Assembly (NCBI GenBank): GCA_020344415.1
Contig: CP070825.1
Span: 2,328,015 to 2,392,014 of the forward strand
Origin: Candidatus Aminicenantota bacterium
GTDB lineage: Bacteria > Acidobacteriota > Aminicenantia > Aminicenantales > Aminicenantaceae
DNA: 64,000 nucleotides
Reading direction: 5' to 3'
Part shown: positions 17,164-25,540 of the stretch, piece by piece
Numbering within the stretch: position 1 is the stretch's first letter
Layout of the letters: every line of letters begins with the position of its first letter
Program-made: the position numbers and the translations under genes
The notes under the pieces: generated by a model
Told to the model about the DNA's origin: nothing
The model's input: the letters and a program-made list of their open reading frames with translations, nothing else
Database searches by the model: none

Positions 17164-19778
17164 AAAAACTTTCCAGGGACAGCTTTTTTCGGATTTATCT
17201 CTATTTTCTTCGGTTTACTTTCCAATTCAAAATAAAACGTCTTCCTTATATCGTCTATGATAACTCTCTTTGTGACTTGCTTTCCATTCTCTTTCCATTC
17301 TATTAAAAGAGGGAAAATGAACGATTCTTTCAGTTGGGTGACTCTCAATTTCAGTATATATCCTCCCTCGTCTTCCTTCTCAAAAGATTGAGTAACTCTA
17401 ACATCAGGAAGAGTGTAAGAGTCAAACCAGTTCTTGAAGAAAGCTCGAAGATTTTTCCCCGAAATTTCTATAAAGGTATTGATAAAATCATTCGTGTTAG
17501 CTACACCATATTTATGCTTCCGAAAGAACTCCTCTAATCCCTTAAAAAAAACCTCCTCACCAAGTAAGTTTAAAAGCATATTCAGCACTAGAGAGGTTTT
17601 GTTATAAATAATTGTCTGGTAAGCATCATAATCAAAGTAGCTGATGCGGGACCCCAAGGAAATGGGGCCCCATTCTGATTTTTTTTCTGTCCATCGAGAG
17701 AATTTTTTTAGAATATCAGAAAAAACTCTATTCCCATATTTTTCTTTTAAATAGAGTACGGCAGAAAATTGAGCCAACCCTTCGCTGAGCCAGTGGTCAT
17801 GATAAGTTTGCCAAGTTACGCCTTGGCCCCACCATTGGTGAGCGATTTCGTGGGCAATGAAGTATTCCTTCCAGCGAGAAAGGTCCACCGGACCTCTGTT
17901 AATCACGCGTTTTCCGTCAGGAACACGGGGTAGCTCATTGAGAACGATGAAAGAGGCAGGGCTATGTCCTCCACTAGTGGACCATAGCCTCCGGACAATA
18001 CTTAACTTTTCATAAGGATAGGGGCCAAACTTGCTTTCATAGAATCGAATAATATCCTTAGCCTCCTTAATAAATTCTCTTTTTTGAAAAAAAGAATAGG
18101 GAGAGTGGTAAAGGCAAACGGGAAGAGGCTCTGTATCTTCATTTACTTTTTTAAATCTCCCTACAATAAAAGAAAGGTATTTAAGAGGGCGTTTCGTCTC
18201 AAAAACATAAACAGAACTTCCCATTTTTTCAATTTCCTGGACTTTTTCTACATCATTCAATCTGGTCTGCTCTACCAATTCTCCGTTGGAAATACACACA
18301 TATTCAGGAGGAACAATAATCCTTACGCGTGCTTGAAAATAATCATCATCAGGAGGAGCAGGATACCAGAAAGCCCGTCGGCTAAATAAATGTGTGTTGA
18401 ATTTAGGAGTATTATAATCGAATCTCTCGTCATATCGTAATTGAGCAGTAGAAATGACATCCGATGTCTCCTTCGGAGGGATGATTTTTCCCCGATAATA
18501 AATCTCGATGGAGTAAGGCTTATTTTGAGGCGGAGAATGGACAAAATAGACATATAGGGTTTTCCTTAATTTATCCTGACTATAAAATAAATCTCTCCTT
18601 TCTTGATCATAGATCCGAAGAATCTCTAACTCAGGATTGATTTTTAACTTCACTCTGTTGAGATTCGGAACATTAGACTCTATCTCAATCCTTGCCTTGC
18701 CGGAAATATAAGAGTGTCTGGGATCGAAGTCGATATCTATCTGATATCTTTCAACCTCAAACATTTGGGGAAAAGATAAGAAAAGCTTCCCATCTCGACC
18801 TTTCTTTCTCGGGGAGTAAATATTAATGACTTTCTTATCTTTCCATCGGAAAAGGTTGACCTCCTCATCAGCAAAAGGAGAATAGATATAGGTTAGATTC
18901 CCCAGCTTTTTTCCTTCAAAGGCGAAAACGGCTTGATCTCCTTGTGGCAAGATAGAAAGCAGCTCACCATTTAGAGAGTTTTCTACAGTAAACGAACGAG
19001 GATAATGTTTGACGAACAGAGAATAAGCCCTATTTCTATCTCCCTGAGAGATTGGGGTATTTTTCTCTTCTGATTCCTTTATAATCTTGATGTTTTCATT
19101 GAAAAAAGGATTGGAAACCCTTAGGTAAGCATACTTAAGCGTATCCTTGAGGAGGTTTTTTTTATAGACCATCTGAAGCAAATGCCTCTCTTTTGGATCA
19201 GAGGGAGAAAAATACAGATGACCATCGCCCAAGATGAGAAGCGCAGTATCAAGCCCTGGGATATTATCATAGAAGAGGACCGCATCCTCAAAGCTAAGTT
19301 TAATGTCGGCATGTTCAATTTCAACTGATTTAACTCTCTCAACTCTATTGGATGGGATTTCAATTTTATACAGAGTGCTGTAGTCTCCAACCACTTTTTT
19401 CTCTTTTATCTGCCACTGGCCTCCTACGTTAAGAAACAATAAGCTCCAAGTTTCTATAACCGAAGAATATGAGTTTTGAAAGAATGCCTGAAGATACACC
19501 CTGGCTTCGCTTCCCTCTTGACGCAGCCTACCTGCTTTGAACAGGGATACACTATCCATCTCTAAATCATCGAACTTATGCCGCATGCTGCCCTCTTCTT
19601 TAATTCGTAAATCAGAGGGAAACAAAGCTAGGTAGGATGGAATATCCTTTGCCTCCAAAGACTTTTGAACCTGAGCGATAAATTCGCTTATGCTCTGTTC
19701 TTCAGCTGGCACATAAAGAATTATAGAAAGGAATAGAAGAATGGATAGAAACGACTTTAGATTTACTCTGCTTCTCAC
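17160..19778 (-). CDS. M1-family metallopeptidase (aminopeptidase N-like), exported
   Basis: 872 residues with an N-terminal signal peptide (SFLSILLFLSIILYVPAEE). A long N-terminal region (about 25-310) is not typical of M1 enzymes; then beta-sandwich and catalytic domains follow. The zinc motif HEIAHQWWG lies at about 641 and the third ligand Glu in WLSEGLAQF about 20 residues on. The exopeptidase loop usually read as GxMEN is replaced by GGHSPASF, so substrate choice may differ from classical aminopeptidase N. Likely acts in the periplasm or outside on peptides. Confidence 0.88.
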   Translation of the reverse strand: MRSRVNLKSFLSILLFLSIILYVPAEEQSISEFIAQVQKSLEAKDIPSYLALFPSDLRIKEEGSMRHKFDDLEMDSVSLFKAGRLRQEGSEARVYLQAFFQNSYSSVIETWSLLFLNVGGQWQIKEKKVVGDYSTLYKIEIPSNRVERVKSVEIEHADIKLSFEDAVLFYDNIPGLDTALLILGDGHLYFSPSDPKERHLLQMVYKKNLLKDTLKYAYLRVSNPFFNENIKIIKESEEKNTPISQGDRNRAYSLFVKHYPRSFTVENSLNGELLSILPQGDQAVFAFEGKKLGNLTYIYSPFADEEVNLFRWKDKKVINIYSPRKKGRDGKLFLSFPQMFEVERYQIDIDFDPRHSYISGKARIEIESNVPNLNRVKLKINPELEILRIYDQERRDLFYSQDKLRKTLYVYFVHSPPQNKPYSIEIYYRGKIIPPKETSDVISTAQLRYDERFDYNTPKFNTHLFSRRAFWYPAPPDDDYFQARVRIIVPPEYVCISNGELVEQTRLNDVEKVQEIEKMGSSVYVFETKRPLKYLSFIVGRFKKVNEDTEPLPVCLYHSPYSFFQKREFIKEAKDIIRFYESKFGPYPYEKLSIVRRLWSTSGGHSPASFIVLNELPRVPDGKRVINRGPVDLSRWKEYFIAHEIAHQWWGQGVTWQTYHDHWLSEGLAQFSAVLYLKEKYGNRVFSDILKKFSRWTEKKSEWGPISLGSRISYFDYDAYQTIIYNKTSLVLNMLLNLLGEEVFFKGLEEFFRKHKYGVANTNDFINTFIEISGKNLRAFFKNWFDSYTLPDVRVTQSFEKEDEGGYILKLRVTQLKESFIFPLLIEWKENGKQVTKRVIIDDIRKTFYFELESKPKKIEINPKKAVPGKFF

Positions 19779-19976
19779 TTATTTATTATAACAAAAAATT
19801 CAAGAATAACTAATAGATGAGCAATATTCGTGCCATTTTTTGGTGTGTATGAAGATTTCAATGCTTGGCTTTTCAGCCAGATTTATTATAAAAATCTATC
19901 AGAATTTCTCGCAAACTGTAAACTAATTTTACAAATAATTCATTCTTCCCAATGGGAATAACGCTAAACTCAGCAA

Positions 19977-20414
19977 TCACTTTTTCTTTCCTTCCGCAAA
20001 ATCTTCTTCCCAGGTAATCAAGCTATGATAGAAAACTCTGTCTCCTTCCTCGATTCCCCTTGTGATCTCTGTGATATGGGAAGTGGAAGCACCAAAAGCC
20101 TCAACAGCATAAAAAATTCCTTTCTCTGGATCAACAGAATCTCCGCAAGTGTAGAAATCCAAGGCTCCATAACCGTATTCAGGCCATGTATGGGTGGAGA
20201 TGTGAGACTCAGAGATGACGATTACTCCGCTCACTCCCTTAGGAGGGAACCTGCTGACTGAAACAGCCCAGACTTGAGCGCCAGAAATTTCAGCAGCTTT
20301 GACTAAGATCTGCTGAACCTTCTCTACGCTGCTGATGATTTTGGGATCACAGCCAGATGCCTCAACAATATAATGATGGCCCATTGATTCGTGTATTCTC
20401 TTTTTCTTGGCCAT
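19977..20414 (-). CDS. speD: S-adenosylmethionine decarboxylase proenzyme (pyruvoyl type)
   Basis: Makes decarboxylated AdoMet, the aminopropyl donor for spermidine. The self-cleavage site lies at E69/S70 in the ISESHISTHTWPEYGY signature; Ser70 becomes the pyruvoyl group. H71 and the downstream Cys in FYTCGD are the conserved processing and catalytic residues. At 145 residues it is a little longer than the usual 120-130. No speE is in the window. The 5' side is a long non-coding stretch with a dispersed repeat (20494-20800). Confidence 0.95.
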   Translation of the reverse strand: MAKKKRIHESMGHHYIVEASGCDPKIISSVEKVQQILVKAAEISGAQVWAVSVSRFPPKGVSGVIVISESHISTHTWPEYGYGALDFYTCGDSVDPEKGIFYAVEAFGASTSHITEITRGIEEGDRVFYHSLITWEEDFAEGKKK

Positions 20415-20493
20415 TTCGAGACTCCTTTATATTGAATGGAAATAATTATGGCATATTCAGCCGCCCTGTCAAGAGGTCCAGGTTTAGAGGAGG

Positions 20494-20800
20494 AAGCATC
20501 TCCAAATTCATGACAGCCGAAATGGTTTTGGAAATTCCTAAAGCGACATTGAAGATTTAGCCTTCCCGAGCTATCCTTCGAGGGAACCCGACAAAGTCGG
20601 GCGCCAAGGATGTATTGAGCACTGCCTTTATAAAGGAAGTTGTCTCTGGTTCGAACAGAGGACATAGCTTCAGGTAGGTTAGAACAAACGTGCGCAGTTC
20701 CGCAGGTGCCGAGAAGGACAGTGAGGGAATGGCGTAAAAAATCTGAATGGAGCAAAGGAGTTTCCAAAATCATGCCATCATTACAGATTTGGAGATGCTT
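20494..20800 (+). repeat. Dispersed palindromic repeat, copy R1 (long subfamily)
   Basis: Imperfect inverted ends of about 44 bp (AAGCATCTCCAAATTCATGA outermost, with its complement ending at 20800). The interior has the family-wide blocks GAAGATTTAGCCTTCC and GGAATGGCGT. Internal helices: CTATCCTTC (20571) with GAAGGACAG (20713), one mismatch; and hairpin CCCGAC-AAA-GTCGGG (20587-20601). Closest to copy R6 at 55798. It fills the gap between speD and the promoter of the redox operon. Confidence 0.85.
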
Positions 20801-20831
20801 AATTGAAAGGAAAAATTGAAAGGAAAAATTC

Positions 20832-20861
20832 TTGACAATGACAAATCACATCTGTTATAAA
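20832..20861 (+). promoter_or_regulatory. Predicted sigma-70-type promoter of the redox operon
   Basis: TTGACA at 20832-20837 and TATAAA at 20856-20861 with an 18-base spacer. The box lies just after repeat R1 and about 260 bases before the nuoE-like start codon, so it would give a long untranslated leader. Confidence 0.55.
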
Positions 20862-21118
20862 ATCTAGTCAATAATATTCATACATAATTTTAAACTTCAT
20901 ATTAATCCTAAATTTAAAGGAGGAATCATAAATTTCATACCTCATAGAAATCTTTTTCCTTTAATTTACCAAAAACATTCCAATTCTAAGTAAGAATCTC
21001 ATTTGCCTCTAAAGTGAGCACACATAATCAAAAACTCTCTCAAAAACTTATAAATAATTAAGGCGCTCGGATTTCGTATAAAAATATTATAAAATAATTA
21101 TAAAAATCTGGAGGGAAA
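20862..21118 (+). other. AT-rich 5' leader of the redox operon, no gene recognised
   Basis: About 257 bases with no convincing reading frame. A strong Shine-Dalgarno-like AAAGGAGG (20916-20923) is not followed by ATG, GTG or TTG at the right distance, only by ATA. The sequence turns very AT-rich near 21080-21105 and ends with GGAGGG before the GTG start at 21119. No known riboswitch consensus was recognised. Confidence 0.4.
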
Positions 21119-21616
21119 GTGGTAGAAGCTGAAGAATTAAAAGTTAAATCATTCATAACAAAACATAACAACGAAAAAAAGGCCCTTATAGCAATCCTTC
21201 AGGACATACAAGCCGAATACAATTATCTCCCTCAGGAAGCTTTGAAAATTGTCTCTGTATGCCTTGACATCCCTCTCATAGACATTATTGGAGTGGCCAC
21301 CTTTTACCGAGCTTTCAGTCTTGAGCCAAGAGGACAGCATCTCATAACAGTCTGTCTAGGGACGGCATGCCACGTAAGAGGAGGGCCTAAGATTCTAGAG
21401 GAATTCGAAAGAAAATTAAATATAAGACCGGGTGAGACAACAGAAGACTGCCAATTTAGCTTAGATACAGTTGCGTGCTTAGGATGCTGCGCCATTGGTC
21501 CTGTGGTAGTCGCTGACGGCGACTATTATGCTCAGACAACCATCCGGAGCGTCGATTCTATACTAAAGAAGCACAGAAAAAAAGAGAAGAAAAATGAAGA
21601 ACACCAAAAAAATTAA
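21119..21616 (+). CDS. nuoE: NuoE/HydC-like [2Fe-2S] thioredoxin-fold subunit
   Basis: 165 residues starting with GTG behind GGAGGG. An N-terminal helical bundle is followed by a thioredoxin-like ferredoxin domain with the Cx4C...CxxxC set C79, C84, C120 and C124 (CLGTAC and CLGCC). This is the 24-kDa-type subunit that partners the NADH- and FMN-binding NuoF/HydB subunit in complex I, HydABC and Stn-type complexes. Its end overlaps the next gene, a NuoF fusion, by 23 bases, so the two are translationally coupled. Confidence 0.93.
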   Translation: MVEAEELKVKSFITKHNNEKKALIAILQDIQAEYNYLPQEALKIVSVCLDIPLIDIIGVATFYRAFSLEPRGQHLITVCLGTACHVRGGPKILEEFERKLNIRPGETTEDCQFSLDTVACLGCCAIGPVVVADGDYYAQTTIRSVDSILKKHRKKEKKNEEHQKN

Positions 21617-24600
21617 ATCAATCCCTGATTTAGAACAAGTCATAGAAAATCAAATCAATATTAGAAAGGCTGAAAAAAAATCCATTCTCACAGTTTCTGC
21701 TGGCACATGTGGTCAAGCTCGGGGATCTCTGAAAGTGATTGAATGCCTGGAAAAAATTATAAAAAAAGGAAAATTAGAGGACAAAGTCAAAGTAAAGATC
21801 ACAGGATGTCACGGTTTCTGTGAGGCTGAACCCAATATTATCATTCATCCCAAAGACATCTTCTATCAAAAAGTACAACCAGTAAATGCCAAAGAGATCA
21901 TCTCTGAGACTATCCTCAATGATAAGGTTATAGAATCGCTGCTTTTTTCAGATCTTGAAACTGGAGAAATAGTTTCCCAAGAAAATGATATTCCTTTCTA
22001 TAAAAAGCAAAGGCGCATCATCCTGGGAGATAATGCGCTTATTGATCCTACTGACATCAATGATTATCTCTCCATCGGAGGATACAGCTCGCTTGTCAAA
22101 GTGTTGAAAAACATGTCTCCAGGAGATGTCATTGAAACTCTCAAACTATCTGGCCTTAGAGGCAGAGGCGGAGCAGGTTTTCCCACCGGGGATAAATGGG
22201 AATTCACAAGAAAAGCTAAAGGAGAAACGAAATACATAATCTGTAACGCAGATGAGGGAGACCCTGGTGCCTATATGGATCGTAGTTTACTGGAAGGAAA
22301 CCCTCATCGTGTTCTTGAGGGAATGATAATAGGCGCCTTCGCTATAGGAGCAGAAGAAGGATATATCTATGTACGTGACGAATATCCTCTCGCTGTTGAC
22401 AATATAACCATAGCCATCTCCCAAGCAGAAGAAATCGGACTCTTAGGAGAAAAAATACTCGGAACTGACTTCAACTTTCAACTTCATATTGTCAAGGGAG
22501 CCGGTGCCTTTGTTTGCGGTGAAGAAACGGCTCTAATTGCTTCTGCAGAAGGGAAATTGGGTGAACCTCGTCAGAGACCCCCTTTCCCTGCGGTGAAAGG
22601 CTTATGGGGAAAACCCACTAATATCAACAACGTTGAAACATGGGCTAACATTCCAATAATTACCGATAAGGGCGCTGATTGGTTCTCGCAAATAGGCACC
22701 AACGGGAGCAAAGGAACCAAAATATTCTCTCTCGTAGGCAAAATTAATAATACAGGCTTAGTAGAAGTTCCTATGGGAATCACATTAAGAGAAGTTATTT
22801 TCGAGATAGGTGGAGGAATCCCTGGAGGAAATGAATTCAAAGCTGTGCAGACTGGAGGCCCCTCGGGAGGTTGTATTCCTAAGGAAAAACTTGATCTGCC
22901 AATAGATTTCGAAAGCTTGACAAAAGCAGGCTCCATTATGGGCTCAGGCGGAATGATTATCATGGACGAGAATACCTGCATGGTTGATATTGCTAAATTC
23001 TTTTTAAACTTTCTCCGTGATGAATCATGCGGCAAATGCATCTCCTGTCGAGAAGGAACTCAAAGAATGTGGGAAATTGTTAGAGATATATCAGAAGGGA
23101 AAGGAAAAGAAGGGGATATTGAACTACTTGAAGAACTTGCTAAAGCAACAAAGGGCGCTTCTATGTGCGGCCTGGGACAAACTGCCGCGAATCCGGTCTT
23201 GTCAACGCTTAGATACTTTAAAGAAGAATACGAAGATCATATAAAATATAAGAAATGTCCCGCTTTGGTCTGTAAAGAAATCGTCTCATCACCCTGCCAA
23301 TATATCTGCCCGATAAACCAAGAGGCTTCAGTTTATATAGCCTTAATCGCCCAAGGAAAATTTGAAGAAGCTCTGAATATTATCAGGAAGGACAATCCCT
23401 TGCCCTCAGTTTGTGGTCGCGTTTGCCACCATCCCTGTGAAAAAGTTTGCAGAGCTGGAGAGATTGGAGAACCAATTGCCATTCGAGCTTTAAAGAGATT
23501 TGTCATAGATTGGACAATTGAAAGGGATTATCCATCTCCCAATCAGAAGAAAAAGCCAAAAAGGAAAAACAAGGTGGCTATCATTGGAGCAGGCCCTGCT
23601 GGGTTAACGGCAGGATATTATCTGAATCAAAAAGGATATCCAATAACGATTTTCGAGTCCTTGCCAGTTCCGGGCGGAATGCTGGCAATAGGAATTCCAG
23701 ATCATAGATTGCCCAAAGACGTATTAAATTTTGATATTGAAAATATCAAAAAATCGGGTGTAACCATAAAAACAAACACGACTCTAGGTAAGGATTTCTC
23801 AATTGATGACCTCTTTAAAGAGGGATATAAAGCTATCTTTATCGCAACCGGAGCTCACAAATCAATGGAGATGAAAATCCCTGGAGAAGACGCAGAAGGT
23901 GTCATACAAGCAATGAAATTACTTAAAACCGTTAACCTAGGAAAGGAAGCACAGCTTGGAGAAAAAGTAGGAGTTATAGGAGGTGGGAATGCAGCAATTG
24001 ATGCGGCTCGAGTCGCCATCAGAAACAAGAAAACTAAAAAGGTTAGCATATTATACAGAAGAACAAGAAAGGAAATGCCTGCCTTTGAAGAGGAAATAGA
24101 CAGTGCAATTGAAGAAGGAGTAGAGATACAATTTCTTGTAACGCCTATTAAAGTTTTGACTCAAAATGGAAGATTAGTGGGAGTAGAGTGCATACGAATG
24201 AAACTTGGAGATATTGACGCCAGCGGCAGAAGAAGACCTGTTCCCATAGAAGACACTGAATTCAAAATAGAATTAGATACACTCGTTCCCGCTATTGGCG
24301 AAAGACCGGACATTTCATTTCTTACTGACAAAGACGACCTGAAAATTTCAAAATGGAGGACCATAGAGGTGGATAAGGAAACTCTCAAAACAAATCGGGA
24401 TGGAGTCTTCTCTGGGGGCGACGCCGTGACAGGGCCGCGCACTGTAGTAGAAGCCATGGCTGCAGGCAAAACAGCTGCTAAATCCATCGAAAATTATATT
24501 GAAAAGAAAAGATTGATAAGGAAATACAAACTAACCAGACCCTCAGTTTATTTTGAGCCCGTTGAACTGACTGAAGAAGAAATAGAGAGAGCAAAGCGCC

Positions 24601-24758
24601 CCAAAATGCCGAAGTTATCAGTAAAACAAAGAAAGAAAAACTTCAATGAAGTCGAACTGGGTTTAAACAATGAAATGGTAATTAAAGAAGCACGGCGTTG
24701 CCTAAGATGTGAATTAGAAACCGAAGAGGGTAAAAAAGCAATAGGACGGCAAAAATGA
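21594..24758 (+). CDS. NuoF/HydB-like NADH:FMN flavoprotein fused to a GltD/NfnB-like NADPH:FAD oxidoreductase
   Basis: 1054 residues. Order: thioredoxin-like [2Fe-2S] domain (about 28-110, TGCHGFC), NADH/FMN domain (GRGGAGFPTG about 190, ADEGDPGAYMDRS, GAFVCGEETAL), SLBB-like region, and 4Fe-4S motif SCGKCISCREGT (about 476) with the fourth Cys in MCGLGQ. The GltD half follows: CQYICP (about 568) and CGRVCHHPCEKVC (about 605-620) for two 4Fe-4S clusters, FAD loop GAGPAGL (about 662), and NAD(P) loop GGGNAAIDAAR (about 795). The protein should pass electrons between NADH and NADPH sites through clusters, like the separate subunits of Stn-type or Nfn transhydrogenases. Confidence 0.9.
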   Translation: MKNTKKIKSIPDLEQVIENQINIRKAEKKSILTVSAGTCGQARGSLKVIECLEKIIKKGKLEDKVKVKITGCHGFCEAEPNIIIHPKDIFYQKVQPVNAKEIISETILNDKVIESLLFSDLETGEIVSQENDIPFYKKQRRIILGDNALIDPTDINDYLSIGGYSSLVKVLKNMSPGDVIETLKLSGLRGRGGAGFPTGDKWEFTRKAKGETKYIICNADEGDPGAYMDRSLLEGNPHRVLEGMIIGAFAIGAEEGYIYVRDEYPLAVDNITIAISQAEEIGLLGEKILGTDFNFQLHIVKGAGAFVCGEETALIASAEGKLGEPRQRPPFPAVKGLWGKPTNINNVETWANIPIITDKGADWFSQIGTNGSKGTKIFSLVGKINNTGLVEVPMGITLREVIFEIGGGIPGGNEFKAVQTGGPSGGCIPKEKLDLPIDFESLTKAGSIMGSGGMIIMDENTCMVDIAKFFLNFLRDESCGKCISCREGTQRMWEIVRDISEGKGKEGDIELLEELAKATKGASMCGLGQTAANPVLSTLRYFKEEYEDHIKYKKCPALVCKEIVSSPCQYICPINQEASVYIALIAQGKFEEALNIIRKDNPLPSVCGRVCHHPCEKVCRAGEIGEPIAIRALKRFVIDWTIERDYPSPNQKKKPKRKNKVAIIGAGPAGLTAGYYLNQKGYPITIFESLPVPGGMLAIGIPDHRLPKDVLNFDIENIKKSGVTIKTNTTLGKDFSIDDLFKEGYKAIFIATGAHKSMEMKIPGEDAEGVIQAMKLLKTVNLGKEAQLGEKVGVIGGGNAAIDAARVAIRNKKTKKVSILYRRTRKEMPAFEEEIDSAIEEGVEIQFLVTPIKVLTQNGRLVGVECIRMKLGDIDASGRRRPVPIEDTEFKIELDTLVPAIGERPDISFLTDKDDLKISKWRTIEVDKETLKTNRDGVFSGGDAVTGPRTVVEAMAAGKTAAKSIENYIEKKRLIRKYKLTRPSVYFEPVELTEEEIERAKRPKMPKLSVKQRKKNFNEVELGLNNEMVIKEARRCLRCELETEEGKKAIGRQK

Positions 24759-25474
24759 TTAATATGAAACTCAACAGATTAGAAGTTAAGGCTGAGGAAG
24801 GCTGGACTATTTTAGAGACAGCCAGATTCTATGGAATTGAAATTCCCACCCTTTGCTACAATGAAGGACTCAGTGCTTATGGAGGTTGCCGTCTTTGTCT
24901 TGTAGAAATAGGCGAGGGATCTAAAGCGAAGCTCGTCTCTTCCTGCACTTACACCGTGGAAGAAGGCTTAGAAGTTAGGACCGACACGAAACAGGTTATT
25001 GAAACCCGCAGAATGATGATAGAACTCATGCTTTCGACGGCGCCCAATTCCAAGGTTATCCAGGATTTAGCCTCAAAATTTGGAGTGACCAAAGTCAGGT
25101 TTAAAGTCCGAAACGAAGAATGTATCCTCTGCGGCCTTTGTGTCCGCATGTGCAAGGAGCAAATGGATGGCCGGGCGATCGGGTTCCAAAACCGGGGTCA
25201 TAAAAGAAAAATATCTACTCCTTTCGATATTCGATCTGAAGAATGTCGGCTCTGCGGCGGCTGTATCTACATTTGTCCGGCTTGTCAACTAAGATGTCAA
25301 GGGCCTCAAGCAGACACCGATGTCTGTAATGCCTGCCTGACAATGGAGCCAACCTGTTTGGATTATTATGACGATTTACAGTGTTGGATGTACGACGCTG
25401 GCCGTTGTGGGACTTGCGTCAGAGAAGAAAAGGAAAAACCAGACAGTAAGGAGCAAGTTCGAGACTCTGAGTAA
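24755..25474 (+). CDS. HoxU/NuoG-like iron-sulfur subunit ([2Fe-2S] plus two 4Fe-4S sites)
   Basis: 239 residues. A plant-type [2Fe-2S] domain has C34, C45, C48 and C64. A ferredoxin segment follows with CILCGLCVRMC (C123-C133) and a second CRLCGGCIYIC (C164-C174) plus more Cys at 177 and in the tail (CNACL, CGTC), which could hold a further cluster. It is the electron-wire subunit seen in NAD-reducing hydrogenases and complex I, here without the molybdopterin domain. Starts by a 4-base ATGA overlap with the fusion gene, so it is in the same complex or operon. Confidence 0.88.
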   Translation: MINMKLNRLEVKAEEGWTILETARFYGIEIPTLCYNEGLSAYGGCRLCLVEIGEGSKAKLVSSCTYTVEEGLEVRTDTKQVIETRRMMIELMLSTAPNSKVIQDLASKFGVTKVRFKVRNEECILCGLCVRMCKEQMDGRAIGFQNRGHKRKISTPFDIRSEECRLCGGCIYICPACQLRCQGPQADTDVCNACLTMEPTCLDYYDDLQCWMYDAGRCGTCVREEKEKPDSKEQVRDSE

Positions 25475-25540
25475 TAAACAAGAGATGATGCTTGTTCCTC
25501 GCTGCTTTTAGACAAATGAGTAAATAAGGAGGTAATCATA

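Noticed and set aside
20324..20773. 149-codon minus-strand frame over repeat R1
   Set aside because: It overlaps speD in another frame and is otherwise made of repeat sequence; no ribosome binding site or family pattern.
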